A stretch of DNA of 34,527 nt from Gemmatimonadales bacterium (GCA_009838765.1 VXQX01000001.1:1-34527), one strand, 5' to 3'; shown: positions 16,646-25,685, counted from the stretch's first letter. Program-made: numbers and translations. Notes: a model not told the origin generated them from the letters alone.

Positions 16646-17302
16646 TCAGCACCGCCGGATGAACCCGCCCAGCGTGCCGCGCGCGCGGCTGGCGGCAGGC
16701 TCATCCTCGAAGGGGCCGGCCACGACGCGGTACATGTCCTGGTGCGGCTCGATCGAGGCTTCGAACCCCGCCCGCGCGACCTCCTGCCGCTTCGCCTCGG
16801 CGTTCCGACGCTCCTGAAAGGAGGCGATCTGGACGACGACGCAGCCGCCGCGCGCGGAGACCGGGGTCGCCGTCCCGAGCACCGTGATCCGCACGCGCGC
16901 CGTACCGGGCCCGATCATTTCGAGCGCCCTCGCCGCTCCCCGGGACACGTCCAGGATGCGGCCGGGCACGAAGGGGCCGCGATCGTTCACCTCGAGGTCG
17001 ATGGAGCGCCCGGTGTCGAGGTTGTCCACGCGGATCCGGGTCCCGAGCGGGATCGTCCGGTGGGCGGCGGAGATGCCGTCCATGTCGTAGGTGTTGCCGG
17101 CTGCCGTCGCCCGACCGTGAAACGGCTCCCCGTACCACGAGGCGATGCCGGTCTGCGTCCAGCCGACGGCGTAGAGCGACGGGTCGGCGGGCGGTGTCGG
17201 GTCGGCGGACGGCGTCGTCGCGAGGGGCACGGACCACACGCAGGCCTGAGCGGAGAGCGCGGCGGCGAGCGCCACGCCGAGCCCGGCCCCGCGACGGCTC
17301 AG
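16646..17302 (-). CDS. rlpA: RlpA-like septal lytic transglycosylase with SPOR domain, CTG start
   Basis: A 218-residue envelope protein. The double-psi beta-barrel (about 52-142) contains GIASWYGEPFHGRATAAGN, AAHRTIPLGTRIRV and VNDRGPF, which carry the Glu59 and His81 expected in the RlpA active site. A SPOR domain (about 154-215, starting VVVQIASFQERRNAEAKRQ) binds denuded septal glycan. RlpA cleaves naked glycan strands during division. The only conventional start is GTG at 17275, which would leave an 11-residue leader lacking basic residues. CTG at 17302 gives MSRRGAGLGVALAAALSAQAC, a proper signal peptide with a weak lipobox at Cys21, and overlaps the phoX stop as CTGA. CTG is preferred. 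Confidence 0.88.
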   Translation of the reverse strand: MSRRGAGLGVALAAALSAQACVWSVPLATTPSADPTPPADPSLYAVGWTQTGIASWYGEPFHGRATAAGNTYDMDGISAAHRTIPLGTRIRVDNLDTGRSIDLEVNDRGPFVPGRILDVSRGAARALEMIGPGTARVRITVLGTATPVSARGGCVVVQIASFQERRNAEAKRQEVARAGFEASIEPHQDMYRVVAGPFEDEPAASRARGTLGGFIRRC

Positions 17303-18675
17303 AGCGGCCCCCGCTCCCAGGGTCCCCAGATGGCGAAGGTCTGGCCGAGATTTCCCGGGCCCATCGAGATCGTGTCGCCCTGGAGGTTGATGAACAGCGT
17401 CCGGCCCTCGGGACTGAAGCAGGCGCCGGCGAACTCGCGCTCGTTCAGGAGATTCCGGGCGAACGCAAAGATCTCCCCCTGGGGCGACAACCCCCGGAGG
17501 TGTGTCTCTCCCGAGTTGTCCTCGCAGATCAGGATCCCGCCGCGGGGACTCACCGTGATGTTGTCCGGGCCGGAGAGCACATCCTCCGACGACGACTCGA
17601 AAACGAGCGCGAGCGCCTCTTCGTCCGGTACGTATCGCCAGACCTGGCCCAGTTGGGCGTCGCCCCCGTTCGTCGCGTGGAAGTAGATGCTCCGGTCGGC
17701 ATGCCAGCAGCCCTCGAGCCGGGAGAACCGGGCCCCGCCCGCCTCGAACCCCTCCATCCACACCGTGGTCGCGCTGCGCTCGGCTTCGGGGGGGTCGGGG
17801 TTCTCGATCGGCACCCATTCGACCTCGTGCCACATCCCCGGCTGCTGGCCGGTGCGGAGATCCACCTGCGGCGCCCCTCGCACGGCGAGCATTTCCAGCA
17901 CGCCCCCATCCCGAAGAACGCCGGGCCTGTGCGGCCGAAAGCGATAGAACCCGGAGCGGCGGTTGTAGTCCTCCGTCTCGTACACGAACCCCGTCACGGG
18001 GTCCACCGCGACGGCTTCGTGCGTAAACCGTCCCATTTCCCGTAACGGCTCGGCCCGGACGGGCTCGTCCGCATCGGCGGGAACCTCGAACACGTACCCG
18101 TGCGGCACGGTCCAGCCGCGCCCCTGGCCGAAGGTCGTTTCCTCGCACGTCAGCCAACTTCGCCACGGCGTCGTCCCCCCCGCGCAGTTGATCATCGTCC
18201 CCCCCGCGCTCACGAAGTCCCGCACGAGGACCGGACGCCCATCCGCCTCGATCCGGACCTCCAGCGTCGTCGTGCCGCCGCCCGCGAGGGGATCGTACGC
18301 CAGTTCGGGGGACACGAGCGGGACCGCGACGCCGGGCGGATCCTGATCTTCATGGTTGCGGACGAGGCGGACGATGTCGTCGCTCACCGGAAAGAGCCCC
18401 ATTCCGTCGTGCGCGCGGGGCGTGGGCCGGCCATCGGACATCGGACGACCCTCCACGCTGAGGCTGACGTAGGAAAACCCTTCGGGGAGGGCGAGTTCCG
18501 GACCCGCGGGGAGCAGAGGGCCGTATCCGGCGCCGCCAACGGCCGACCCCGGAGGCGCGGCGGTGAACGAACGCGCGGCGAACGCCGTGAGGCCCGGGAG
18601 CGAGGGGGCGATGGCCGCAGCCCCCGCCCAACGTCCGGCCCGGCGCACGAAGTCGCGGCGCGCGATCTTGTTCAG
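17299..18675 (-). CDS. PhoX family (DUF839) phosphatase, Tat-exported, CTG start
   Basis: A 458-residue PhoX-type protein; characterised PhoX enzymes are periplasmic Ca/Fe-dependent alkaline phosphatases that release phosphate from organic esters. Family motifs seen are NHEDQ, GGTTPWRSWLTCEET, RFTHEAVAVDPVTGFVYETED and DNITVSPRGGILICEDN. The first conventional start, GTG at 18648, cuts through the leader. CTG at 18675 gives MNKIARRDFVRRAG, a textbook twin-arginine signal followed by a hydrophobic Ala-rich stretch, and it sits five bases after GGAGG. An AUC codon three codons in is a less likely alternative. rlpA overlaps its stop by four bases. Substrate is inferred from family only. Confidence 0.87.
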   Translation of the reverse strand: MNKIARRDFVRRAGRWAGAAAIAPSLPGLTAFAARSFTAAPPGSAVGGAGYGPLLPAGPELALPEGFSYVSLSVEGRPMSDGRPTPRAHDGMGLFPVSDDIVRLVRNHEDQDPPGVAVPLVSPELAYDPLAGGGTTTLEVRIEADGRPVLVRDFVSAGGTMINCAGGTTPWRSWLTCEETTFGQGRGWTVPHGYVFEVPADADEPVRAEPLREMGRFTHEAVAVDPVTGFVYETEDYNRRSGFYRFRPHRPGVLRDGGVLEMLAVRGAPQVDLRTGQQPGMWHEVEWVPIENPDPPEAERSATTVWMEGFEAGGARFSRLEGCWHADRSIYFHATNGGDAQLGQVWRYVPDEEALALVFESSSEDVLSGPDNITVSPRGGILICEDNSGETHLRGLSPQGEIFAFARNLLNEREFAGACFSPEGRTLFINLQGDTISMGPGNLGQTFAIWGPWERGPL

Positions 18676-18718
18676 GGCCTCCTCCGGAGGCTGAGCGGCA
18701 CTTTTGGGCCGGTTGTGA

Positions 18719-18746
18719 CGTATACTCAGTTCAGGTCGTGATTCAA
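18719..18746 (-). promoter_or_regulatory. Candidate promoter for phoX-rlpA
   Basis: Read on the minus strand, TTGAAT (18746-18741) and TATACG (18724-18719) are 16 bases apart, placing a transcript start near 18712 and a leader of about 37 bases before the CTG start at 18675. The same region also carries TATACT on the plus strand. Confidence 0.5.
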
Positions 18747-18773
18747 GGGGATTCGGGATTCCGGTTCGGTCCA

Positions 18774-18801
18774 GGAAACCAAATTCGGACTCCGGGTATC
18801 C
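18774..18801 (+). promoter_or_regulatory. Possible ECF-sigma promoter for the plug-domain gene
   Basis: GGAAAC (18774-18779) and GTATCC (18796-18801) are separated by 16 bases, resembling ECF-type -35 and -10 elements. The implied leader is about 100 bases. The match is by eye and no second copy was found in the window. Confidence 0.25.
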
Positions 18802-18905
18802 TAAGGGGTTGCAGGCCCGCTCGCACCGCGAGCCGCTCGCGTCGGCGCGGCAGGACCGGAGACGCAGCCCGCAGAGAAAGCATCCAAAGCAAAAAAGAGG
18901 CCATC

Positions 18906-19688
18906 ATGCAGAAATGGTTCGCCCGCCTTGCGGCTCCCATCGTGTTCCCCGTCCTCGCGAGCACCGCGGCGGCCCAGTCGTTCGCCGACTTCTGTCCCAG
19001 CGGCGATCCGGACACGGAAGCCGCCGTCGTGGGTTACGTCACCGATCCGGAGGCCGGCACGGTGATTCCCGGAGCCACCGTCGCCGCGAGCTGGGTACAG
19101 GACGAAGCCCGGCAACGCCTCGAAGCGCAGGTGAACATCGAAGGCCTCTACACGCTGTGCGGGTTGCCGAAGGACGTTGAAGTCACGCTGCGGGCCAGCC
19201 TCGCCGACCGGCGGGGCGAGGCCGTACCGTACGCGACGGCGGCGCCACTCGCCCAGGCGGATCTGGTCCTTTCCCTGACCGGGGGATCCGAGGTCAGGCA
19301 GGAGATCGGATCCCTCTCGGCCGGCGGCAGCCGGGCCCGGATCCTGGGCTCCGAGGTCATTCGAGGCGAGGATCTTCTCGACCTGCCCGAAATGAGCGTG
19401 TACGATCTGTTGCGCCAGCACCAGCTCCTGAAGTTCGACCGGGTCTCCGGAGTAGGCGAAGTCGTCATGCTCCAGTCGGTTACGTTGACATCATGGGGAT
19501 CTTCCCGGTTTCAGGGGCTCGAGGTTCGCGTCAACGAGAGGCGCGAGGCCGATGGGGTCAACACGCTGCGTGAGATGTCTATCGATGACGTGAGCAGAAT
19601 CGAGATCCTCTCGCGCACGGAAGCTTCCGCCCGCTATGGGGGCGATGGCTACGTCGGCGCGCTCGTGATCACGACGCACCGGCGCTGA
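18906..19688 (+). CDS. Secreted carboxypeptidase-regulatory-like and TonB plug-domain protein without a barrel
   Basis: A 260-residue exported protein with a clear signal peptide (MQKWFARLAAPIVFPVLASTAAAQ). Residues about 35-125 read as a carboxypeptidase-regulatory-like beta-sandwich (VVGYVTDPEAGTVIPGATVAASW, NIEGLYTLCGLPKDVEVTLRA). Residues about 145-260 read as a TonB-receptor plug: SVYDLLRQHQLLKFDRV, FQGLEVRVNERREADGVNTL, then DDVSRIEILSRTEASARYGGDGYVGALVITTHRR. In SusC-like receptors this order leads into a 22-strand barrel, but here the stop follows directly. The ATG at 18906 is preceded by AAGAGG; an earlier in-frame GTG/ATG would only add non-signal residues. It is unlike a random truncation because the plug ends at its natural boundary. 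Confidence 0.8.
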   Translation: MQKWFARLAAPIVFPVLASTAAAQSFADFCPSGDPDTEAAVVGYVTDPEAGTVIPGATVAASWVQDEARQRLEAQVNIEGLYTLCGLPKDVEVTLRASLADRRGEAVPYATAAPLAQADLVLSLTGGSEVRQEIGSLSAGGSRARILGSEVIRGEDLLDLPEMSVYDLLRQHQLLKFDRVSGVGEVVMLQSVTLTSWGSSRFQGLEVRVNERREADGVNTLREMSIDDVSRIEILSRTEASARYGGDGYVGALVITTHRR

Positions 19689-19718
19689 CCCCGTCCGACC
19701 TCCAGCCATGAGCGGTCG

Positions 19719-22700
19719 CTAGGGAACCAGCCTCACCAGATCCGCCCAACTCGTTCGCTCGATCTCGTCCACCGCCGCCGCGCGCTCCTCGATGCCGGCG
19801 GCGAGCCGGGCCAGCAGATCGAGTTGTCCCTGCGTGGGCGGGCCGTCTCCCATTGAAGCGAATCCCATGAGCCGCGCCAGTTTGCTGTCGATGGCGGTCG
19901 GGTTCGCGATCAGGTCCTGGCCGGCGCGAGCCCGGTACTGCACGAGGCGTTCCTCGACGCGGTAGAGTTCGCCGTTCAACTCCGCGAGCGCGGCCCGCAG
20001 GCGGTCGCCTCCCCCGCCGCGCTCCACGGCCTGCTCGGCCCGGGTCCGCAGGTCCCGGATCCTCGCCACGAGTTCCATCGTCTCGGTCAGCCGGTCCCTC
20101 GCTGCGAGCAGGAACTCGAACTGTGCGCGGAGTTCTTCATCCGTCACATCCACCCTCGGGTCGCGCACGACCATGAACGGCTGCGCAAGCGTGCGGTCGC
20201 CGAGGTCGAGTTCGACGGTGTAGTCGCCGGGCGGCACGCGGGGACCCTGGGCGCTTCCCTGGAAGACGGCGCCGTCGAGCACGTCGGCCGGCTCCACGCG
20301 CAGATCCCACGCGAAGCTGTGCGCGCCGGCGTCGGCGGAGAGTATCGCTTCCGCCGTTTCGCTCGAGAACTCCCGGATCAGAGCCTCTCCCTCGCGGATC
20401 CGCAGCGTCACTCCGCCCGGCACGGCCTCCGGCAGGTAGTACGGGATCACGACACCGTCCGGCGGGTTCGCGCCGGCCGGATCACCCGCGCCGGGCCGGC
20501 CCATGGTCGAGAACAGGGCAGCGGGCGAGGCGCCCGGGTTGAAGCGCGTCGTGGTCGGCGGACGGAGGAGCCTCGGCTCGCTCGCCGCTTCCCCGGCCGT
20601 GAGCTGATGGAGCAGGTCCACGTTGTCCAGGACCCAGAACGAGCGCCCGTGCGTGGCCGCCGCCAGGTCCCCATCCCGGAGCACGAGGTCGTGGATGGGG
20701 ACGACCGGAAGGTTGAGGCTCAGCGGCTGCCAGGAATCCCCGGCGTCGAACGAAACGTGGACCGTGCGTTCGGTGCCGGCGTACAAGAGTCCGGCCCGGC
20801 CCGGATCCTCCCGGATGACGCGCGTGAAGTCGTTGTCCGGGATCCCCGTCACGATCGGGGTCCACGTCTCGCCGTAGTCCGTGGTTCGGTACAGGTAGGG
20901 GGCGTGGTCGGAGAGCTTGTACCGCGTCGCGGCGACATAGGCCGTTGCGGGATCGTGCAGCGACGGCTCGAGGATGGAGATCAACGCGAACTCGGGCAGA
21001 TCCGGGATCGTCACGTCCTCCCAGTTCGCGCCGCCGTCGCGCGACACATGGATGTATCCGTCATCCGAGCCCGCCCACAGGAGCCCGGGCTCGAGCGGCG
21101 ATTCGGCGAACGCGAAGATCGTCGCGTACCACTCGGGACCGTACGCCTCTCGCGTGATCGGCCCCCAGTATTCCCCCGTCTCCTCGTCCCCGTACGCGGG
21201 CGTGGGCTCCAGCGTGCGCGGGTCGGCACGCGTGAGGTCGGGGCTGATGACCTCCCAGCTGTGGCCCTCGTCCGTCGTCCGGTGGACGTGCTGCGAGGTC
21301 ACGTAGAGGATGTTCGGGTCGTGGGGCGACGTCATCACCGGGTACGTCCACCAGAACCGGTAGTTGATGTCGGCCGAACCCCAGCCGTAGTGCGTCTCGG
21401 GGTTCGGGGAGATGTCCCGCACCTGCCGGTTGCGGTGGTCGTACCGGTACACCCAGTGATGATCCCCCGCGTAGACGATGTTCGGGTCCGCGGTGTTCAC
21501 CGCGATGTAGCCGTCCTCGCCGCCGCCCACAGTGTACCAGTCTTCGATGCTGATGCGGCCGAAGTCCGAGCGGACAGGGACGGAGATCGACGTGTTGTCC
21601 TGCTGGGAAGCGTAGAGTCGATACGGCGTCTGGTGGTCGGCGGTCACATGGTACATTTGCGCCGTCGCCTGGTTGAGAAGACTCGACCACGAGAGGCCGC
21701 CGTCGAAGCTCACCGCGGCGCCGCCGTCGCCCCCGTTGACCATCCGCCGGGGATTCGCGGGATCGATCCACAGGTCGTGGTGATCCGGGTGCGGCGTGAA
21801 CACGCGCTCGAAGGTCTCGCCGCCGTCCGTCGACTTCCAGAGGAAGACGTTGAGGACGAAGACCGTGTTCTCGTCGCCGGGGTCCGCAACGATGTGGTGG
21901 TAGTACCACGGGCGCTGGAGGAGGTTGGCGTCCTCGTTCACGCGGGTCCACGTCTCACCCGCGTCGTCGGAGCGGAAGATCCCCTTCGCTCCGCGCGCCG
22001 CGTCGACGATCGCCCACAGACGACTTGAGTTCCGCGGCGAGACGGTGATGCCGATCTTTCCCTTGAGACCCGACGGGAGGCCGGGGTTGTCGGTCAGTTC
22101 GGTCCACGTGTCGCCGCCGTCCGTGCTCTTGAAGAGTCCGGTGCCGGGGCCCGCGCTGCGGAAGCCCCAGGGGAAGCGCCTCAACTCCAGGAACGACGCG
22201 TACAGGATGTCCGGGTTCGCGGGATCGAGGACGAGATCGATCGCGCCGGAGTCCTCGTCCCGGTAGAGGACCTTCTCCCAGGTCGCGCCGCCGTCGCGCG
22301 TGCGGTAGACGCCGCGCGCCTCGCTCGCACCCCAGGAGTCGCCGAGCGCCGCCACCCAGGCGATGTCGGGGTTCTCCGGATGTATGCGCACGCGGGCGAT
22401 CTGAAGCGTCTCCGCGAGCCCGAGGTGCCGCCAGCTCGCGCCCCCGTCGTCGGAGCGGTAGACGCCGTCGCCGTGCGAGGCGTTGCCGCGGAAGCACGTC
22501 TCGCCCATGCCGACGTAGACGATCTCGGGGTGGGAAGGGCTGACCTCGACGGCCCCGACGGAGCCCGTGCCGAAGTAGCCGTCGGAGACGTTCCGCCAGT
22601 TCGCCCCGCCGTCCCCGGTCTTCCAGACGCCGCCGCCGGCGGTGCCCTGGTAGAAGACGAGATCGTCCGTGGGGTGGCCGGCCACGCCGAGCACTCGGCC

Positions 22701-22883
22701 GCCGCGGGTGGGCCCGATCGAGCGCCATTCGAGGAGATCGAGCCATCCGTCGTCGACGGGCTGGGCGTGTGCGCCCGCCGGCGCGGAAGTGCCGAGCAGC
22801 GCCAGCGCAAGCAGGGTCCGTGCGATCGGGGTCCGCGCGGTCGGGGTCGTCGGTCGGGGTCGGGCGATGCGGGATTCTGCCAC
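19719..22883 (-). CDS. Secreted BNR/sortilin-like beta-propeller protein
   Basis: A protein of about 1054 residues with a signal peptide (ARTLLALALLGTSAPAGAHAQ) and many BNR/Asp-box repeats: GGVWKTGDGGANWRNVSDG, GVYRSDDGGASWRHLG, GLFKSTDGGDTWTELTDN, GIFRSDDAGETWTRVNED and further copies to about residue 700. These form one or more sortilin/VPS10-like propellers, often annotated as glycosyl hydrolase-like although no catalytic sialidase site is evident. The C-terminal ~250 residues contain a beta-sandwich-like region (LRIREGEALIREFSSETAE) and a helical tail. GTG at 22883 is chosen as the nearest start before the leader; a longer reading to 23180 overlaps the divergent receptor gene. Probably periplasmic or surface-exposed; ligand unknown. 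Confidence 0.82.
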   Translation of the reverse strand: MAESRIARPRPTTPTARTPIARTLLALALLGTSAPAGAHAQPVDDGWLDLLEWRSIGPTRGGRVLGVAGHPTDDLVFYQGTAGGGVWKTGDGGANWRNVSDGYFGTGSVGAVEVSPSHPEIVYVGMGETCFRGNASHGDGVYRSDDGGASWRHLGLAETLQIARVRIHPENPDIAWVAALGDSWGASEARGVYRTRDGGATWEKVLYRDEDSGAIDLVLDPANPDILYASFLELRRFPWGFRSAGPGTGLFKSTDGGDTWTELTDNPGLPSGLKGKIGITVSPRNSSRLWAIVDAARGAKGIFRSDDAGETWTRVNEDANLLQRPWYYHHIVADPGDENTVFVLNVFLWKSTDGGETFERVFTPHPDHHDLWIDPANPRRMVNGGDGGAAVSFDGGLSWSSLLNQATAQMYHVTADHQTPYRLYASQQDNTSISVPVRSDFGRISIEDWYTVGGGEDGYIAVNTADPNIVYAGDHHWVYRYDHRNRQVRDISPNPETHYGWGSADINYRFWWTYPVMTSPHDPNILYVTSQHVHRTTDEGHSWEVISPDLTRADPRTLEPTPAYGDEETGEYWGPITREAYGPEWYATIFAFAESPLEPGLLWAGSDDGYIHVSRDGGANWEDVTIPDLPEFALISILEPSLHDPATAYVAATRYKLSDHAPYLYRTTDYGETWTPIVTGIPDNDFTRVIREDPGRAGLLYAGTERTVHVSFDAGDSWQPLSLNLPVVPIHDLVLRDGDLAAATHGRSFWVLDNVDLLHQLTAGEAASEPRLLRPPTTTRFNPGASPAALFSTMGRPGAGDPAGANPPDGVVIPYYLPEAVPGGVTLRIREGEALIREFSSETAEAILSADAGAHSFAWDLRVEPADVLDGAVFQGSAQGPRVPPGDYTVELDLGDRTLAQPFMVVRDPRVDVTDEELRAQFEFLLAARDRLTETMELVARIRDLRTRAEQAVERGGGGDRLRAALAELNGELYRVEERLVQYRARAGQDLIANPTAIDSKLARLMGFASMGDGPPTQGQLDLLARLAAGIEERAAAVDEIERTSWADLVRLVP

Positions 22884-22939
22884 GGGTTGCCGTATCCTTC
22901 GGGAGTCGTCCGGTGCGGCCGAGCATCGAATCTTGCGCT

Positions 22940-22967
22940 CCGCCCGCGCGCCGTACAGCGCGGGCGG
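22940..22967. repeat. Strong hairpin between the divergent propeller and receptor genes
   Basis: CCGCCCGCGC (22940-22949) and GCGCGGGCGG (22958-22967) are perfect 10-base complements around an 8-base loop. It lies 72 bases before the receptor ATG and 57 bases upstream of the propeller start, so it could sit in either leader transcript. No T-run follows, so it is not a typical terminator. Confidence 0.6.
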
Positions 22968-23038
22968 GCAGATGGCGTCGCCGCGCGGGTCCGAGGCAGC
23001 CTGTTGGCGCTCGGCGCGAGCGCGTGTGAACATGCGGG

Positions 23039-25672
23039 ATGACCGACACGCCGATCTCACGGAGGTGGAGCTACGGTGCGCGGTTCGCGTTCGGAACGCT
23101 GCTTCTGGGCGGTGCCGCAACGTACTCCGCCGTCGCGCCCCGGGCCGCCGAGGCGCAGGCCGGGCAGGCGGGCCGCTCACGCCCGGACACCCTCGCCGAG
23201 GCAGCCCACGAGCAGGGGACGTCGGCCGTCCAGGTGCTTTCGCAAGCGGAGCTTCTGGAGACCGGACAGGCGGAACTCGCCTCGGCCCTCGGCGAACTCC
23301 TGCCGTCCGCCTACTTCCCGCGCCAGCAGGTCTCGGATCTCACGTCGGGGGTTCGGCCCTTCCAGCTGCGCGGGCTGTCGCCGGACCATACGCTCGTGCT
23401 CGTGAACGGGAAACGCCGCCACGCCACCGCGGTCGTGCACACGCTGGGCGGCGGCGCCTTCCCGGGCGCGAGCGGCGCGGACATGAACGCCTTCCCGCTT
23501 CAGGCGATCGAGCGCGTGGAGGTCGCGCACGGCGGGGGCACGACGCGGGACGGCGCCGACGCGATCGCCGGGGTCATCGACATCCATCTCCGGAACGCGG
23601 TCTCGGCGCCCGAGTTCATCGCTTCCGTGGGCCACCACTTTCCCGACGCCTGGGATGACGACGGGCTTCGCTACGACATCTCGGGCCACTGGGGACTGGG
23701 CATCGGCCGCGGCGGCGTCCTGAACCTCACCGGCGCGTTCAGCCAGCGGGAACCGACGAATCGCGCGGGCGCCGACGGCCGCGACCAGGTCCTCCCCGGG
23801 GACGCGGATTTCGTCGACCGGGGCGTCGTCATCCGGAAGCACAACGAGGTGGCGCAGCCGAACCACCTGTGGGGAGACGGCGAGTCCTCGAACGCCATGT
23901 TGTTCGCCAATTTCGAGCTTCCCCTGGCGGCGGCGGGCGACGGCCTCGGCGGCCCCGAACTCTACGCCTTCGGCGGCTACAGCCGGCGGCGGGACCGGCA
24001 CGCGGGCGTCTTCGTGCGCTCGATGGACGACCGCAACTGGCCCGGCATCCACCCGCTCGGTTTTCTACCGCGCTTCGATGCCGACACGCGCGACGTGTCT
24101 CTCGTCACCGGCTTCCGGGATGGCCCCGAGGCCGCCGCCGAGGCAGGCGCGGAGGCCGGCTGGAGCTGGGACCTGAGCGCCCAGTACGGCTCGAACCGGG
24201 TCGACAACGAGCTGTTCGACACGCTCAACCCGTCGCTCGGGCCCTGCCTCCAATCGGCTTGCGCGCCCGGCGCGGACGGGATCCCGGGGACCGCGGACGA
24301 CCCGGGGATTCCAAACCGGACCCGGTTCTCCACAGGCGCGCTCGAGAACCATCAATTCCTCGCGAACGCGGACGTCGGGCGCCGGACCGCGATGGGACTC
24401 GGCGCGGGGCCGGTACACGTCGCGCTCGGGGGGACGTTCCGCCTCGACGGCTACCGGATCCTGGCGGGGGAACCGGCGTCGAGGATCGATGGCTTCCACC
24501 CGACTCAGAGTGGCGGCGTGGCGGCGGCGGGCTCCCAGCGCTTCACCGGCTTCCGGCCAGCGGAGGCCGGGATCTGGTACCGGTCAAGCTTCAGCATCCA
24601 TGCGGACGTCGACGCGCCTCTCGCGCGGCCGCTCCTGCTTTCCGCGACGGGACGCTACGAACGCTTCAGCGACATCGGCGGTGCGTTGAACGGGAGGCTC
24701 GAGCTGCGCCTGGACATCTCCGGGACCGCCGCCTTCCGGGCGAGCGTGTCCACGGGATTCCGGCCGCCCGCGTTGAGCCAGTCCCGCTACGGGCACGTCA
24801 CGGCGGGGCGGCGCGAAAACCCGGACGAGCCGGACGCGATCGCCGCGTTCGAGGCGGGCACGTTCCCGGTGGACGCTCCGGCTGCCGGGGCAGTCGGCGC
24901 GTCGCCCCTCCGGGGGGAGCGGTCGCGCGCCGTGAGGGCGGGGTTGGCGCTCGCTCCGGCCCACGGCCTGCGCTTGACGATCGACGGCTACGCGACCGAG
25001 GTCGACGACGCCATCCTCCTCTCCAACCCGCTCGCGGAAGGCGCCAGCGGCCTGGTCGATCACCTGCTGGCCGACTTCGCCGCGGAATCGGTGCGTTTCT
25101 TCGCCAACGCGCTCGATCTGCGGTCGTACGGCGTCGATGCGGGGCTCACATGGGGCCGGCGGCTCGGGGACGCCTCACGCCTAGAACTCGGCGCCTCCGC
25201 GGGCTGGGGGCAGGTGCGCGGGCGCTGCCCGGAGGGCGACATCGCGGCCTGCGTGAAGGAGAACGAGGCGCTGCGGGACGAATCGTTCAGGATCTACGAC
25301 GGGTTCGACGTCTACTTCCTCGAGGAGGGGCACCCGGACTGGCGCGGCAGGTTCGACGCGAGGTTCACGAGCGGTGCATTCGAGGTCGGCTTCGGGGCGA
25401 ACTACTACGGCGCGCAGGAGGAACTGCGCGCGCTCGGCGTCGGAGAGCACCCCCACCGGATCCGGCTCCTCGAACCGAAGGTCGCCTTCGACGCGGGAGT
25501 CCACATCGAGGTGGCGCGTGGATGGCGGCTTACGGTCGGCGGCGAGAATCTCCTCGACTCGTTCCCGACGCGAGTGGACGCCTTCGGAGGGATCTTCCCC
25601 TACCGCGCGTTCTCCGCCATGGGATTCAACGGCCGCTATCTGTACTCCCGCCTGCAGGCGGCGGCGTTCTAG
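23039..25672 (+). CDS. TonB-dependent outer-membrane receptor
   Basis: An 877-residue receptor for energised uptake across the outer membrane. After a signal segment (FAFGTLLLGGAATYSAVAPRAAEAQ) comes a plug domain with DLTSGVRPFQLRGLSPDHTLVLVNG, KRRHATAVV and AIERVEVAHGGGTTRDGADAIAGVIDI (about 100-185). The rest is a barrel rich in alternating strands, with RASVSTGFRPPALSQ typical of siderophore/B12-type receptors, and WRLTVGGENLLDSFPTR plus a C-terminal YLYSRLQAAAF ending in Phe. No carboxypeptidase-like N-terminal domain is present, unlike the plug-only protein upstream. The ATG at 23039 has a poor Shine-Dalgarno. Substrate is unknown; the divergent BNR protein is a candidate partner. Confidence 0.9.
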   Translation: MTDTPISRRWSYGARFAFGTLLLGGAATYSAVAPRAAEAQAGQAGRSRPDTLAEAAHEQGTSAVQVLSQAELLETGQAELASALGELLPSAYFPRQQVSDLTSGVRPFQLRGLSPDHTLVLVNGKRRHATAVVHTLGGGAFPGASGADMNAFPLQAIERVEVAHGGGTTRDGADAIAGVIDIHLRNAVSAPEFIASVGHHFPDAWDDDGLRYDISGHWGLGIGRGGVLNLTGAFSQREPTNRAGADGRDQVLPGDADFVDRGVVIRKHNEVAQPNHLWGDGESSNAMLFANFELPLAAAGDGLGGPELYAFGGYSRRRDRHAGVFVRSMDDRNWPGIHPLGFLPRFDADTRDVSLVTGFRDGPEAAAEAGAEAGWSWDLSAQYGSNRVDNELFDTLNPSLGPCLQSACAPGADGIPGTADDPGIPNRTRFSTGALENHQFLANADVGRRTAMGLGAGPVHVALGGTFRLDGYRILAGEPASRIDGFHPTQSGGVAAAGSQRFTGFRPAEAGIWYRSSFSIHADVDAPLARPLLLSATGRYERFSDIGGALNGRLELRLDISGTAAFRASVSTGFRPPALSQSRYGHVTAGRRENPDEPDAIAAFEAGTFPVDAPAAGAVGASPLRGERSRAVRAGLALAPAHGLRLTIDGYATEVDDAILLSNPLAEGASGLVDHLLADFAAESVRFFANALDLRSYGVDAGLTWGRRLGDASRLELGASAGWGQVRGRCPEGDIAACVKENEALRDESFRIYDGFDVYFLEEGHPDWRGRFDARFTSGAFEVGFGANYYGAQEELRALGVGEHPHRIRLLEPKVAFDAGVHIEVARGWRLTVGGENLLDSFPTRVDAFGGIFPYRAFSAMGFNGRYLYSRLQAAAF

Positions 25673-25685
25673 CTCGCCCTGCGCG

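Noticed and set aside
20319-22028. Long plus-strand open frame opposite the BNR-repeat gene
   Set aside because: Arg/Val-rich translation without any domain; the minus strand carries clear Asp-box repeats over the whole span.
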